Shown here in pieces: positions 34,426-44,117 of a stretch of DNA of 64,000 nucleotides. The notes below the pieces were generated by a model, which was given only the letters and a program-made list of their open reading frames with translations, ran no database searches and was not told where the DNA came from. Location: contig NZ_QNVT01000028.1 of assembly GCF_003385515.1 (NCBI RefSeq), forward strand, positions 29,500 through 93,499. The letters run 5' to 3'. Position numbers and translations under genes: made by a program. The stretch comes from Chryseobacterium pennae. Its GTDB lineage: Bacteria > Bacteroidota > Bacteroidia > Flavobacteriales > Weeksellaceae. The stretch's first letter is position 1. The number at the start of each line of letters is the position of its first letter.

Positions 34426-35814
34426 TTAATACCCTGCATTCTGTGGATTAAGGTTAGCATTCAGTAATATTTCTTTCTGAGGAATCGGGAATATCCTGTG
34501 AAATTCTTTCCAGTTGGGTTTTGTAGCTTGTAATGTCTGTAATTTGTTCAGTCTTTTCAGGTCAAAAAAACGGTGCCCGAACTCGGTGAAAAATTCTTTT
34601 CTGTTTTCTGATAGAATTTCACTGAGCAAATTTTCTTTGGAAACAGGATTCGTGATGGCAACCAGTCCCGCTCTTTGTTTTGTTTTATTCAGATACGGTA
34701 ACGCTTCCGTGAGCTTATCCTGCTGAGCCAACGCTTCGGCTAAAAGCAAATACACTTCTTCAAGGCGGAAAACCACCGAATATTCTGTGGTATTATTTGA
34801 TCTGTTTTTATATTTCTCTGCCCTATACCATATGTTTCCACCCACAGTTATAGGAGTCATCCAGCTTTGTTTTCTTAAGTCTCCCGCCGGAAAAGCATTT
34901 ACCAGATCCTGAGATAGAGCAAAAGAAGAAGGAGCTGCACCCGTGAAATAGTAGATGCTGGCTTCCTTTACAGCATCTCCCGGATTCTTTGGTTTTAACT
35001 GCCATAAAATATGAGTTCCTGTTTTGGTAAAGACTTTTGTAACATCATTTTGGAAAGTGTACAAAGGGCTTTGGATAATATTTTTTAACAGAATTTCCGC
35101 TTCTACCCACTTAGCTGGTGTATTCTGAGCCATATAAACTTTGGCGAGCATCAACTCAGCAACCTTTTTGTTGGGGAAAATTCTTTCTGGATTGTGGTAA
35201 TAATCAGAGATTAAGTTTATTACTATATTTAGATCTGCTTCAATTTTTGTTAAAGCTTCATTGGAGCTGGTTTTAGGGAGAACTTTATTGATATTATAAT
35301 CTGTAGTCGTCGGCATTGGAATATCACCATAGATTTGCTGTAAATAGAAAAATAACATGGTCCTGATTAATAAGGCCTCTCCTTTCAATCTGTTCCTATC
35401 CGCTGTAGAAAGGGAGACAGATTGTTCTATTCCTTCTATAACAGCATTTGCCATATAAATTTTCTGATATGCAGAAGCCCAATACGCATATACTGCTGCA
35501 TTGGAATCAGTGTGGTTATTCTGATATAAGTCTAAAATCCCGTTGGTAGACGTCGTGGCATAATACGAAAGATCATCGGTATAAGTTCCTAACAATTTTC
35601 CGGTCTGATCTCCGGCTAAAGGGGAATTATCCCATAATCCGCTGTATAAAGCTGCCAAAGCCGCATCCGCAGTCTGCACATCTTCAAATACCTGTTCTGA
35701 AGGGATTTGGTTTTGTGGTAAATCCACATCGATCATTTTCTCACAGGACACAAAGAAATATTGTAAGAGGATGAGAAAAAGGATATAGGTTATGGTATTG
35801 ATATAGGTTTTCAT
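34426..35814 (-). CDS. RagB/SusD-family outer-membrane lipoprotein
   Basis: The 462-residue protein has a lipoprotein leader (YILFLILLQYFFVSC, Cys near residue 24), then the SusD/RagB pattern: VDLPQNQIPSEQVFEDVQTADAALAALYSGLW. TPR-like helices (LLIRTMLFFYLQQIYGDIPMP) and the closing FGHRFFDLKRLN...FPIPQKEILLN follow. SusD-type proteins form the lid of the SusC transporter and bind the ligand outside the cell. It starts 28 nt after the SusC stop. With a peptidase downstream, a peptide ligand as in RagAB is likelier than a glycan; that is inferred. Confidence 0.92.
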   Translation of the reverse strand: MKTYINTITYILFLILLQYFFVSCEKMIDVDLPQNQIPSEQVFEDVQTADAALAALYSGLWDNSPLAGDQTGKLLGTYTDDLSYYATTSTNGILDLYQNNHTDSNAAVYAYWASAYQKIYMANAVIEGIEQSVSLSTADRNRLKGEALLIRTMLFFYLQQIYGDIPMPTTTDYNINKVLPKTSSNEALTKIEADLNIVINLISDYYHNPERIFPNKKVAELMLAKVYMAQNTPAKWVEAEILLKNIIQSPLYTFQNDVTKVFTKTGTHILWQLKPKNPGDAVKEASIYYFTGAAPSSFALSQDLVNAFPAGDLRKQSWMTPITVGGNIWYRAEKYKNRSNNTTEYSVVFRLEEVYLLLAEALAQQDKLTEALPYLNKTKQRAGLVAITNPVSKENLLSEILSENRKEFFTEFGHRFFDLKRLNKLQTLQATKPNWKEFHRIFPIPQKEILLNANLNPQNAGY

Positions 35815-35842
35815 TTTTTTCTTTTTTAGGGTTTGTTTTTGA

Positions 35843-38800
35843 TTAAAAACTGATCTGCATTCCTATTGAATAGGTTCTTAAAGGCGGCAAAAAGCCGATG
35901 GAAGAGAATTCGGGATCAACCCCAAAATATTTTGTCCATGTATACAAATTCTGTCCCTGAAAGTAGAGTTTCGCTTCTTTGATGATACTTTTATTACTTT
36001 CTATCGGGATTCTGTATCCTAGCTGAAGATTCTTCAACCGAATAAATGATGCATCTGAAACACTCGCATCGCTGCCCTGAAATAAAATATGGGAAGCGGT
36101 GGAAGTAGAATGATACGGCATGTAATAACCATCAGGGCTTTGGGGTGACCATACGTTAAGGGCTTCAACCGGAAGATTGCTCATAATTCCCGGAGAAGGC
36201 ATGATGTAATTATAGTTCCTGTTCTGCTGCTTTACAAACTGAATTAGGAATGAAAGATTCCAGTTTTTATAAGTGAAACTGTTGTTAAGCCCTCCGAAAA
36301 ATTCGATCCCGATATTTTTAATCACCTGTCTGTCGTCAGGGGAAGTAATTTTACCATCTTTATTATAATCCGTAAACTGGTATTGTCCTGTCTGTGGATT
36401 AATACCTTCTAAATGATACAATTTGACAATAGAAATGGGTTCTCCGATTACATAGGAGTTCGCATAGGTGGAACCTTCCAATCCCGGAAAAGAGATCAGT
36501 TTATTTTTTGGAAAACTGATGTTAAAACTGGTGTCCCATTTGAAATTGTTTGATGAAATTGGTTTTCCACTGAGTTCAATTTCCAGTCCTGTATTCTGAA
36601 CCGTCGCATCCAAATTGGCTAGTACGGAGGTAAATCCGGTTATGGCAGTTAACTGGTAGCCGATGAGTTGATTAGAAGAACGGTTTCTGTACCATGCAGC
36701 AGTTAGATTCAAGCGGTTATTAAAGAATCCTAGTTCCAGTGCCGTTTCCAGTTTTACCGTTTTCTCCCAGCTAAAATCCGGATTAAATAATCTTGACGGG
36801 GATAATCCTACGACTCCGTTATAAATAAGTGTTGATGAAGTAATAAAAGTATCCCTGTACTGATAATCCCCGATATTATCACTTCCGGAAGAACCGTAAC
36901 TTCCTCTCAGTTTTCCAAAGGATAGCCATTTTAAGTTGAGAGATTTGAATAAATCTTCTTTGGAGAATAACCATGCAGCTCCTACTGCACCAAAATTGGC
37001 AAATTTATTATTCGTACCAAATCGACTGCTTCCGTCTCTTCTTCCCGTAATATTCAGGATATATTTATGGTCAAACTGATAATTAATTCTTCCGAATACC
37101 GCTGCATATTTATATTCTGTTTTCACCAGATCAGAAATAATCTTGGTTTGTGCAGATCCGATATTCTGGATAAAGGCATTACTTTGGAATCCGTATCCCT
37201 GAAGGGACTCTTGATTAGTGACATCACTTTGATAGGTTCCGCCAGCTAAAACATCTAATTGATGTTTTCCTTTTTTAAATAAATAATTTAATTGGGGCTC
37301 TACAATGAATGAGAGCTTATTGCTGTTTGCAGTATAAGCCTGTGAATAGGCTGGGGTTAATCCTGATGAGGGATTGTAAATGGTATGGGGAATTAAAGAC
37401 CACTCTTCAAAAGTCTGATAATTAAGTCCGCTGTTTAATTTAATCCTGAAATTTGTGAAGATTTCATATTCTGTACTGAAGTTATTCAGAAATTGCAGGT
37501 TTTTATTGGAATAGGTAGCATTATATGCCGCTACAGGATTATTAAACGTATTGTTCTCCCAGTTCAGGTTCTCGTTTCCGTCATATAAAGCAGGAGCATT
37601 CGGTGATAATAAAAAAGCATTTCTTGTAATGTCCTGATTCATGACATTGTTTTCCTGCATCGAAAAAAGATTGGATAAATTCAGCATAAATTTCTTATCC
37701 AAAGACCGGTGCGAGATATTACTCGAAATATTGTTGGTTTTATACCTAAAATCTCTGCCAAAAACAGTTGTCTGTTCTTGATGTCCCAGACTGAGTAAAA
37801 AAGTTGTGGTTTCACTTCCTCCGCTTAAAGACAGCTGGGTATTGGAAGAAGTTGCAGTATTTCCAATTAATGTTTTACCCCAGTCCGTATTGCGGTTCTG
37901 ATCCCATACTCCATTCACATCATACGCTGTGGCAGGATAATTAGTAATTCCGTCATTCGCAAAAGCCTGTCTTCTTACACCCAAATACTGCTCGGTATTC
38001 ATCATTTTCAAATTCGAGAAGGCCTCACTTAGGGCATAAGAGGTATTCAAGCTTAACGATAATTTTCCTTTTTTGGCTTTTTTGGTGGTGATGAGAACCA
38101 CACCATTAGCTCCCCTTGAACCGTAAATGGCGGTGGCATCGGCATCTTTTAGAATTTCAATGGATTCAATATCGTTTGGGTTGATGCTGTTAAGGAGATT
38201 GATACTGGCTTCTGGTAAAATCGTTCCTGAATAAGGCGAAACGACACTTCCTCCAATCGGAATACCGTCTATAACATAGAGTGGTTGGTTGCCGTCAATT
38301 GTGCTGTTGCTTCTTGTTCTGAGGCTGTTTCTTCCCCTGATCTGAATGTCAAAGCCCCCACCCGGAACACCGCTGTTTTGGGTAATACTGACTCCCGCCA
38401 TTCTTCCCTGTGCTGCGGATAACACATTAGTCACAGGTTGATTTTCAATCTCTTTAGCTGAGACTTTGGCGATGCTTCCCGTTCTTTCCTTTTCCTTGAC
38501 CTTGTAGTAGCCTGCATTCAGCACAACCTCTTCAATACTGCTTACTTTTTCAGGAACTGGAGTCAAAGAAATATTGAGAACAGATTTACCCTGAACGGAA
38601 ATTCTTTGTTCAGTATAGTGTGGATGCCTGAAAATAAGAACAGGATTTTCTCCTGTAACTTGAAGTTCATAACTGCCATTTTTAGTTGTGATCGTAACTT
38701 CATGGCTTCCTTCCTGAGAGATGCCGACTCCTGAAAGAGGCTGTCCCTCCGACTCAACAATTCCTGATACGGTTCTTGTTTGAGCTTTTAAAGAGCCGCA

Positions 38801-38860
38801 AAAAACCGTCAGCATAAGGGCAAAAGAAATCCCTCCTATGCCGGTATAGGATTTTTTCAT
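35843..38860 (-). CDS. SusC/RagA-family TonB-linked outer-membrane transporter
   Basis: I choose the start at 38860 (MKKSYTGIGGISFALMLTVFCGSLKAQ), which gives a normal signal peptide; the frame can be extended to 38905. The protein has a carboxypeptidase-like domain (TRTVSGIVESEGQPLSGVGI...), the plug (VLSAAQGRMAGVSITQNSGVPGG, then INPNDIESIEILKDADATAIYGSRGANGVVLITTKK) and a beta-barrel ending in TYSIGMQISF with the terminal Phe used for barrel insertion. About 1005 residues is normal for the family. It imports ligand with SusD using TonB energy. A 22-bp near-palindrome lies about 270 bp upstream. Confidence 0.93.
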   Translation of the reverse strand: MKKSYTGIGGISFALMLTVFCGSLKAQTRTVSGIVESEGQPLSGVGISQEGSHEVTITTKNGSYELQVTGENPVLIFRHPHYTEQRISVQGKSVLNISLTPVPEKVSSIEEVVLNAGYYKVKEKERTGSIAKVSAKEIENQPVTNVLSAAQGRMAGVSITQNSGVPGGGFDIQIRGRNSLRTRSNSTIDGNQPLYVIDGIPIGGSVVSPYSGTILPEASINLLNSINPNDIESIEILKDADATAIYGSRGANGVVLITTKKAKKGKLSLSLNTSYALSEAFSNLKMMNTEQYLGVRRQAFANDGITNYPATAYDVNGVWDQNRNTDWGKTLIGNTATSSNTQLSLSGGSETTTFLLSLGHQEQTTVFGRDFRYKTNNISSNISHRSLDKKFMLNLSNLFSMQENNVMNQDITRNAFLLSPNAPALYDGNENLNWENNTFNNPVAAYNATYSNKNLQFLNNFSTEYEIFTNFRIKLNSGLNYQTFEEWSLIPHTIYNPSSGLTPAYSQAYTANSNKLSFIVEPQLNYLFKKGKHQLDVLAGGTYQSDVTNQESLQGYGFQSNAFIQNIGSAQTKIISDLVKTEYKYAAVFGRINYQFDHKYILNITGRRDGSSRFGTNNKFANFGAVGAAWLFSKEDLFKSLNLKWLSFGKLRGSYGSSGSDNIGDYQYRDTFITSSTLIYNGVVGLSPSRLFNPDFSWEKTVKLETALELGFFNNRLNLTAAWYRNRSSNQLIGYQLTAITGFTSVLANLDATVQNTGLEIELSGKPISSNNFKWDTSFNISFPKNKLISFPGLEGSTYANSYVIGEPISIVKLYHLEGINPQTGQYQFTDYNKDGKITSPDDRQVIKNIGIEFFGGLNNSFTYKNWNLSFLIQFVKQQNRNYNYIMPSPGIMSNLPVEALNVWSPQSPDGYYMPYHSTSTASHILFQGSDASVSDASFIRLKNLQLGYRIPIESNKSIIKEAKLYFQGQNLYTWTKYFGVDPEFSSIGFLPPLRTYSIGMQISF

Positions 38861-39126
38861 AAGTTTGTAAATGTTTATAATTAAACAATTGCTCTTTCCT
38901 GCCAAGCGGTCAACTTTAAGGGAAAGGGCTTTTTTTATAATATAATGTAGTAGAAATGCTTTAGGAGTCGTCGTAGTATGGATTTAATGGTTTCATGATA
39001 CTCGTTTTATAGTTAATTTGTGTTTTGTGAAAATCCCGGGTACTCTCTAAGCATCGGTGATCAGAAAGCACCGGGAAATATTAACATGAATGTTGAAAAT
39101 TTGTCTCTTAAAAGCTTAATAAGCTG

Positions 39127-39148
39127 CAATAGGTTGTACACCCTATTG
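39127..39148. promoter_or_regulatory. 22-bp near-palindrome upstream of the SusC gene
   Basis: CAATAGG and CCTATTG flank a TGTACA centre, giving 20 of 22 positions in palindromic agreement. The length equals that of the operators of the two TPR regulators, but the sequence differs, no second unit is adjacent and no clear -7 box lies at the expected distance. It might be an operator for the SusC operon. The 700-bp stretch 38861-39560 otherwise shows no gene. Confidence 0.35.
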
Positions 39149-39560
39149 TAAAACCCGAATGAAAAATTCATTTAACTACAAATTAAACAGTTCCATCCTA
39201 ATGATTAGATAGACAATTCACAATTTGTTTTTTTATTAAACTCCCTTCGTGCTGAAAATAATTTGGAAAATTAAAAGAAAGCAAGTACTTTTAAGGTGTG
39301 AGTTTAAAGTATAATCTGGCTTTCCTTTTACTATTAAAGGAATTTCGGAATGTGGCAGCTATTAATAATACTATACCCTGCCTGTTACTTTATTGCAGAC
39401 AGTGTTGGTAAAGAGCTGTAAGTTTTTTTTAATCTGCAATGCTGCCGGACTATTCCGGAGGGCAAATAAGCAGAATGGTTGAAAATGTCGTCCTCATAAA
39501 TATAGATTAATATATGGAACGATGCTTTAATGTATGAGAAGAATTCCTGCAAAAAGCAAG

Positions 39561-39652
39561 GAGCGGTCTCACACTTTAGAGTCAAGGGCGACCAAACCCA
39601 CTACTAAACCGAAGTTTAGAGTTTCCACCTAAAGTATACGTGAGAACCGCTC
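39561..39652 (-). ncRNA. Candidate structured small RNA with UUCG tetraloop hairpin
   Basis: Long complementary arms (GAGCGGTCTCAC at 39561-39572 and GTGAGAACCGCTC at 39640-39652) enclose a second pair (ACTTTAG / CTAAAGT). An internal hairpin, CTAAAC-TTCG-GTTTAG on the minus strand, has the classical UUCG loop closed by a C-G pair, so the minus strand is the likely transcript. TACTTTTG, an exact TAnnTTTG box on that strand, lies about 10 nt before the outer arm (around 39664-39671). No open reading frame explains the region. I cannot name an Rfam family. Confidence 0.55.
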
Positions 39653-39845
39653 GCATGCCGTATGCAAAAGTAAGAAACTTTTTGACATGGAGCGATTTCA
39701 CGAGTTTCTCGATGGAAAATTGGTCGTTTTGACTCGAGAAGACATCGTTTTATTAAACTCTTGTAGATTAATAATCAATTCGCTAAAACAAATATAAGAA
39801 TAAAATTTAAATATCCAACAGGTTGGATTAAAAAAATATACTTTA

Positions 39846-40190
39846 ATGGAAAAAAAAATTAATTTTGAAATCACCCAATTTGACTTTGATCTTATTAATC
39901 ATGTAAGAATTCTAAGAGAATCAGCAGGGCTGAATAAAGAAGAATTAAGCCTAAAAATGGGGTTAGCAAAATCATTTATAGGTAATGTAGAATCTTATAC
40001 TCAAAGACATAAATATTCCACTCGTCATATAACTTTACTTTGCAAAGCTTTTGGTTTTAAAAACATTTCTGATCTGATGGAATTCCCTACTCCTGAGAAT
40101 GACAAAATTAGAGTTACTGTGAAGCAGACGATGAATGACACATTTACAAAAGTGATGAATAGTGAGATTATAAAAATTGAAGCTATTTAG
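39846..40190 (+). CDS. XRE-family helix-turn-helix regulator
   Basis: The 114-residue protein carries a Cro/CI-type HTH (INHVRILRESAGLNKEELSLKMGLAKSFIGNVESYTQRHKYSTRHITLLCKAFG, about residues 18-73). A short C-terminal tail follows. The ATG at 39846 lies in an AT-rich promoter-like region. It is monocistronic, between the candidate structured RNA and a decayed insertion sequence. The target is unknown; it is not obviously tied to the RiPP operators. Confidence 0.78.
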   Translation: MEKKINFEITQFDFDLINHVRILRESAGLNKEELSLKMGLAKSFIGNVESYTQRHKYSTRHITLLCKAFGFKNISDLMEFPTPENDKIRVTVKQTMNDTFTKVMNSEIIKIEAI

Positions 40191-40360
40191 TCATCCTTAA
40201 AATCTGTTTAAAGCCTTGATTATCTATAATTTAATCAAAACAAACAGCGGTTAGGCTTGTATAAAATTGCAAAAAACAGTATTTTAGGGTATAAAAACAG
40301 GCAAATGCTAGGGAGAATTACATCAATTTATTCAAGACAAGACTTACGGAACAGCTTAAT

Positions 40361-41040
40361 ATGGATCATGCGTTGGTAAAATTAGCACAAGAGATCTCTT
40401 GGAATAAAATTGAGCTTAAGTTTTCAGATTTGTTTTCAGAGCGTGGAAGACCCTCGATTCCCATTCGCAAAATGGCAGGAATGCTTTTGCTTAAGGAAAT
40501 GTTTAATGAGAGTGACGAAAGCATTGTAGAACGTTGGATAGAGAATGCTTATTTGCAATATTTTACAGGAGAGGATTTTTTTCAAATCAAAGGACCTTTT
40601 GATCCCAGCCAGTTTATCCATTTCCGTAAAAGAATTGGAAAAAAAGGATTAGAATTTCTTTTAGGACAAAGCGTATCGCTTCATCCTAAAGCCAAAACGC
40701 AAGACGAGGTTCAGATCAATACCACGGTTTAAGAAAAAAATATCACATTTCCTACCGATGCCAAATTAGCAAAAAAAATGATAGCAAATTGTACAAAGAT
40801 AGCAGAAAAAGAGGGCATTACTCAAAGACAAAGCTATAAAAGAGTAAGCAAACAACTCTTAAGAGATGCTTATTTTGGTCCTCATCCAAGAAGACAAAAG
40901 AGGGCAAGAATGGTAAGGAAACTACCCGAATCAATTTTGAGAAATTATCTACAAGAATTTGAGATTTACCGAAAGGCATTAACTCAGGAACGAGGTACAA
41001 AAGATAAAATCTACAGTTTGCACGAGCCCCAAGTAGTAAA
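40361..41040 (+). pseudogene. Decayed IS5-like transposase (DUF772 type)
   Basis: The N-terminal part (DHALVKLAQEISWNKIELKFSDLFSERGRPSIPIRKMAG, then DESIVERWIENAYLQYFTGEDFFQ) is the usual transposase N-terminal domain of this IS group. The frame is broken by a TAA at 40730-40732, where the family normally reads QINTTVQEKNITFPTDAKL, so a CAA to TAA change is likely. The same frame resumes after it and runs to KIYSLHEPQVV near 41040. The catalytic C-terminal part is absent, and the remaining frame runs into the 3' end of the neighbouring dehydratase gene. No intact terminal inverted repeats were recognised. Confidence 0.85.
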
Positions 41041-41078
41041 TTGTAAGCGAAGTTCCCATCTTTTTCTAAAAGCTTTTC

Positions 41079-41925
41079 TTAATAATTCTTAAAAAGCTCT
41101 GTTTTATAATCTCTCAATAAATAATCATAAATGATCATTTCAAACAGTCTTTGGTTAGAAACAAAAAGCCTGTTCATATTCATGTGTAATATGCTTTGGA
41201 TAAGGCTTTGTAACGATATTCCCAAAGACTGGTTTTCATTATGATGAAGAATATTATGTATTACTGAATTGCTTTCCTCAATATTAGAAATAACAGCATA
41301 TCTCTTCTAAAAACTCGTCTGATTGAAGAAAGTCTAGATATTTTGGCTTGAATTCCCGATATTTTTTATCCAGTTGAGAGTTAAGTTTTTTATCTGCATT
41401 AAATTCCTGCTTAAAGGCAGCATTGAAATTTTTGATCCATTCTAGCTTTTCATGAGCTGAAAGGTTGAGTCTATTTAGAATTTCATCAATGTAAAAAAGA
41501 CTGACTATAATTTTCTCCTCATCCTCGTAATGCAAACATTGCAGGGTAAATTTACTGTTTTTATGAAATAGGGTTTCAGAATCTCCCATTGTATTTTGTC
41601 CGTATCTCTCAATTTCTCTATTGTAAGTGTCAATCAAAATATTTGATATTTCTCCACTGCCTATATATTCTTGCAGAGCTTCATTGATTTTGTCAAGGAT
41701 TTTGCTATAATCATCAGTATTATTTAACATAAACCTTACTCTCAAATGTGGTTTCGGATCATTATAACGGATGAAAAACCATTTTGAAATATGTTGATTC
41801 TCTTGAAAGTATTCTACTAACGGGGCAATAGCTTCTTCCAAAATAATATCTGTTGTCTTTACACCCGTATAGATTTTCAGGTACAACCATTCACTTCCTT
41901 GAATAAATTTTCTTTGAATTTCCAT
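41079..41925 (-). pseudogene. Lantibiotic dehydratase C-terminal half (SpaB_C / thiopeptide-type), frameshifted
   Basis: The intact part (41284-41925, 213 residues) has the family pattern WLYLKIYTGVKTTDIILEEAIAPLV, then WFFIRYNDPKPHLRVRF and the DTYNREIERYG segment. It ends early at a TAA near 41284. In another frame the sequence continues without a stop to 41079 and encodes SLIQSILHMNMNRLFVSNQR and FEMIIYDYLLRDY, which match the conserved end of this family (HMxxNRLF...R..E..IYD). A one-base gain or two-base loss within about 41285-41308 explains this. The enzyme half normally removes glutamate to form dehydroamino acids. It may be a pseudogene or a sequence error. Confidence 0.8.
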
Positions 41926-44117
41926 TAACTTTCTTTATACATCGGGAAAATAAGCTCATGTTTAAAATCGCCATTTTCATTATACAAAAATTCTTCGATG
42001 ATAATGAATTCCTCATTCTTCACAGAATCAATAAACATTTTTACCAGATCACAATTTTCTAAGTTTACAGTAAGCTTATTATCTGATTTAACCCATTGTA
42101 TCCATTGCGGAATTTGCTTCAACTTTCTCCAGTTGCCCAATTCTGTAAAAAGTTGGTCTTTATTGTTTATTAATAATAAAAATTTCTTTATTTCTTTATC
42201 AGTTATTTTCCAAGAAGCTTTTGATAAAATGATGTTTTTATATTCAACTCTTGGTAAAAAGTTATAAATATGCTTTAAATCTCCCCAATTAAAATAAAGT
42301 CCTGATCGAATATTTTGAGAATACAAATCACATAAGAAATGGTAAACAGGCAAAGGGTCTACTGAGTAATTGTGAGCATTTGTCAGATAAGGCTTGATTT
42401 CCTTATTTAGCTGCTTCGAACGTAAAACAATCCTATCATTTTTTAAAGAAATAAATAGATCATCTACCAATATTTGGTTTTCCTTCGGCAAAACAGACTG
42501 AGCTAGGTAAGGAATTTCATATTGTCGGAGTGTTGGTCTTCTTATAATATTCCCTATTCGTGCTTCGGGTAAATGAATGATTTCTGCTAAAATACAGTTT
42601 GGGTTTAACTCTTCCTCTTTTTCTGCAATTATTTTAGTCAAATTCTGCACTTCTGATTTTTCAGAACAAAACCTTCCCAGCAAATTTGCCGCACTACTTC
42701 CGCCGCCACCATTTAAAAATAGCTTTTCTTGATTTTTTTCAGAAACAATTTCAGCCATAAAAGAAATTGTATTGGGAAGGTCATTCCAGTTTTCTTCAAA
42801 ATTTTCAAAAACTTCGTCTGATAATTTGATTATATATTGATTGCTTAATAAAGCTTCCTGAATTTTCTCATTTAAAATTTGCTGAATTGGGTCAAGCTCT
42901 ATTGTTAAATTTAATCGTTCTTGAGATAAAGGAAGTTCTAAATCTTCAAGATAGGTATGAATCCCTTTTGTGGTGACATCCTTTCTATAACCGACACCTA
43001 CTTCTGTATCTAAAGCATAGCTCAAGGGAACTTCTTGTGTTTCAAATCTTTCAAGAAATGCTGTTTTGAATTTCTCCAAATGAGTTTCCTTTTGATAAGA
43101 GGTTATTTTATTGAGAAAGCTGATCCCTTGTTTTAATTCTTTTTTCCAAAATGAAGAAAGTTTTAATGCTTCTTGATAATATACATCAGTCTGGAAAAGA
43201 TGGTTTAATTTATATCCGACATTAAAAGATTGAATCAATTTTTCTATTTCATTATAACATGAAATTGGATTTCCTATTATCTGATCTAATTGTCCTAGCT
43301 TTCTTTGTATGGAAAGTAAAGTTTCAATTTCATTTTTAGCGTCTATTCTGTTTAAAACAGCAACTATTACTTCTAAAAAATCATTTTCTGCAACAATAGG
43401 TTCTAGTTCACTTACTAAAATTTGATTATCAATTAATTCTTCAACAAACTCCTTGGCTTCATCTTCTGTTATTTCTTCACTAATAAGAATATCTGCAATT
43501 TGATCAATCGTTTTACCTTGTGCGGAGAAATCTAATATCTGCTCTAATTCCGTAGATAGAGAAGCCGCAGAAATGATGTATTCTCTTTTTTCTTTAGTAT
43601 ACTCATATTCAACATACCGGATTTTACATCCAACTTTGTAAATACTATTATTAGGAAAAAATAACAGCTGATTTCTAATTTCTAAAGTTCGTGCAAAATG
43701 TTGAGTCAAACCAACAAGAAAGTGCATATCTAACTTGGTGTCTCTTATTTTCCCGAGGTTAGAATCATAGTTTAATTTTGGATCATTATTGAATCTTCCC
43801 AAACCCACCTCTGAAAATAATCCAAAAGGAGTACATCTCGTACTGGTTCTACTGTAATACTTTAGAATTGTAGTTTTGAGCTTCTGAAATTCCTTTGATG
43901 AAAATTCTTTTTCTGAATTAAGCCATCGGATTAATTCATTATATACATAGGGTGATGCAAGATAGATAGCTTCCTGAAAAACAGAATTACTACAAATTAT
44001 TTTTAATTTTTCATTAGAAATTTCATGATTCTCTACATTTTCCTGAAATTTATTACGTGAAAATAATGGAGTACGAAAAACATACTCATCAAAAAATTGA
44101 TAGGGAAAACGAGACAT
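41925..44117 (-). CDS. Lantibiotic dehydratase N-terminal half (LanB glutamylation domain)
   Basis: The 730-residue protein begins MSRFPYQFFDEYVFRTPLFS and contains the landmarks of LanB N-terminal domains: RTSTRCTPFGLFSEVGLG (about residues 90-107), RDVTTKGI-like VGYRKDVTTKGIHTYLEDL and ILAEIIHLPEARIGNIIRRPTLRQYEIPYL. These enzymes use glutamyl-tRNA to glutamylate Ser and Thr in a precursor peptide. Class I enzymes in Bacteroidota are often split into N- and C-terminal proteins, as here. Stop/start overlaps of the TAATG type with both neighbours show tight translational coupling. Its likely substrate is the peptide at 46338-46511. Confidence 0.9.
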   Translation of the reverse strand: MSRFPYQFFDEYVFRTPLFSRNKFQENVENHEISNEKLKIICSNSVFQEAIYLASPYVYNELIRWLNSEKEFSSKEFQKLKTTILKYYSRTSTRCTPFGLFSEVGLGRFNNDPKLNYDSNLGKIRDTKLDMHFLVGLTQHFARTLEIRNQLLFFPNNSIYKVGCKIRYVEYEYTKEKREYIISAASLSTELEQILDFSAQGKTIDQIADILISEEITEDEAKEFVEELIDNQILVSELEPIVAENDFLEVIVAVLNRIDAKNEIETLLSIQRKLGQLDQIIGNPISCYNEIEKLIQSFNVGYKLNHLFQTDVYYQEALKLSSFWKKELKQGISFLNKITSYQKETHLEKFKTAFLERFETQEVPLSYALDTEVGVGYRKDVTTKGIHTYLEDLELPLSQERLNLTIELDPIQQILNEKIQEALLSNQYIIKLSDEVFENFEENWNDLPNTISFMAEIVSEKNQEKLFLNGGGGSSAANLLGRFCSEKSEVQNLTKIIAEKEEELNPNCILAEIIHLPEARIGNIIRRPTLRQYEIPYLAQSVLPKENQILVDDLFISLKNDRIVLRSKQLNKEIKPYLTNAHNYSVDPLPVYHFLCDLYSQNIRSGLYFNWGDLKHIYNFLPRVEYKNIILSKASWKITDKEIKKFLLLINNKDQLFTELGNWRKLKQIPQWIQWVKSDNKLTVNLENCDLVKMFIDSVKNEEFIIIEEFLYNENGDFKHELIFPMYKES

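Noticed and set aside
39385..39585. Minus-strand open frame of 66 codons
   Set aside because: It overlaps the outer arm of the candidate structured RNA and shows no protein-like features.
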